Part shown: one piece after another, positions 63,415 to 64,000 of the stretch
How the letters are laid out: each line of letters opens with the position of its first letter
Numbering within the stretch: the first letter of the stretch is position 1
Source: Alphaproteobacteria bacterium
GTDB taxonomy: Bacteria; Pseudomonadota; Alphaproteobacteria; Rhizobiales; GCA-2746425
Assembly: GCA_024743215.1 (NCBI GenBank)
Contig: JANSWZ010000001.1
Location: forward strand, 682,001-746,000
Reading direction: 5' to 3'
DNA: 64,000 nt
Position numbers and translations under genes: made by a program
The notes under the pieces: generated by a model
What the model saw: the letters and a program-made list of their open reading frames with translations, nothing else
What the model was told of the DNA's origin: nothing
Database searches by the model: none

Positions 63415-64000
63415 ATGCTAAAGCTCTATTATGCACCTGGAACCTGTGCGATGGCCGCCCATATTGCACTTGAAGAAGCTGGGGCTGACTATGAAGGCAT
63501 TGTTCTGGATTTTTCCAAAAAACAGCAGCAATCACCGGAATTTCTGGCAATCAATAGCAAGGCGCGGGTTCCGGTTCTGGTATCGCATGCAGGCGCCTTG
63601 ACCGAGACACCTGCCATTCTGGCCTATATCGCGCAAACCTATCCTGATGCACAGCTTGCGCCACTGAATAATCCATTTGAATTCGCCAGAGTTCAGGCGT
63701 TCAACAACTATCTGTCTTCAACTGTTCATGTGGCACATGCCCACAAGCTGCGCGGCCACCGTTGGGCAGATGAGCCGTCATCACTTGATGACATGAACAG
63801 AAAAGTTCCGGAAAACATGAGTGCGCTCATGCAGATGATTGAGGACACCATGTTTGAGGGTCCCTGGGTCATGGGTGAGACTTATTCTATTTGCGATCCG
63901 TATCTCTACACAATTGCGCGCTGGCTAAAATCTGATCGGGTGGAGGTCGCCAAATTCCCAAAGATTCAGGTGCATATGGCACGTGTTGAGGCGCGGCCTG
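63415..64000 (+). CDS. Glutathione S-transferase (3' end outside window)
   Basis: The frame from ATG 63415 stays open to the right edge (195 codons). The N-terminal thioredoxin-fold domain shows LYYAPGTCAMAAHIALEEAG, with Cys10 in the place of the beta-class catalytic residue, then the cis-Pro block ARVPVLVSHAG and LTETPAILAYIA. The C-terminal helical domain is partly present (VMGETYSICDPYLYTIARW). Conjugates or reduces small electrophiles with glutathione. Own transcript after the citrate synthase terminator. Confidence 0.9.
   Translation, partial: MLKLYYAPGTCAMAAHIALEEAGADYEGIVLDFSKKQQQSPEFLAINSKARVPVLVSHAGALTETPAILAYIAQTYPDAQLAPLNNPFEFARVQAFNNYLSSTVHVAHAHKLRGHRWADEPSSLDDMNRKVPENMSALMQMIEDTMFEGPWVMGETYSICDPYLYTIARWLKSDRVEVAKFPKIQVHMARVEARP

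Overview
The window looks like a piece of an alphaproteobacterial chromosome, most likely from a marine member of the Hyphomicrobiales (Rhizobiales). That is inferred from gene families and moderate GC, not from a ribosomal RNA. Support comes from the fdhD-mobA-mobB-moeA block, the heterotetrameric sarcosine oxidase soxBDAG next to a dimethylglycine/sarcosine dehydrogenase-like protein, and ordinary housekeeping genes (glmU, comEC, gltX, citrate synthase).

Layout. 1-1.3 kb: the end of an intimin-type outer-membrane protein with a beta-helix passenger. 1.8-8.7 kb: a secreted metallo-beta-lactamase-fold hydrolase, a molybdenum-cofactor operon (fdhD, mobA, mobB, moeA), a beta-hydroxyacid dehydrogenase and an unrecognised helical protein. 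8.9-13.9 kb: a NitT/TauT-type ABC importer, a FadR-type GntR repressor and a divergent fumarylpyruvate-hydrolase-like gene, with operator-like repeats between the last two. 14.1-15.4 kb: two unrecognised overlapping genes beside a tRNA-Lys. 40-64 kb: mostly metabolic and envelope genes.

The centre, 15.9-37.9 kb, is the notable part and lies between two tRNA-Lys genes. It holds a complete inner-membrane machine for an alginate-type polymannuronate polysaccharide: algD, alg44 (PilZ-HlyD), alg8, an SGNH protein, an AlgK-like Sel1 protein, algI, algA, and a eukaryotic-type (HAD) phosphomannomutase where AlgC would be expected. Epimerase, lyase, AlgE porin, AlgX and AlgF are not seen. Next come a LuxO-like sigma54 activator, an 1151-residue hybrid kinase with a periplasmic CxxCH (Tll0287/DUF3365-like) sensor and a C-terminal HPt, and a type I secretion operon for an RTX/DUF4114 protein.

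Reading the intergenic regions shows a well spaced -24/-12 (sigma54) element in front of algD, alg44-alg8, the SGNH gene and algA. A TTGCA-N3-TGCAA-like dyad lies upstream of each of these and of the RTX gene. I infer one regulon: phosphorelay kinase to LuxO-like activator to RpoN promoters, jointly driving a c-di-GMP-gated mannuronan-like polymer and probably a secreted Ca-binding matrix protein. This is a sequence-based hypothesis. The individual families are known; the combination and the shared cis-code are what deserve attention.
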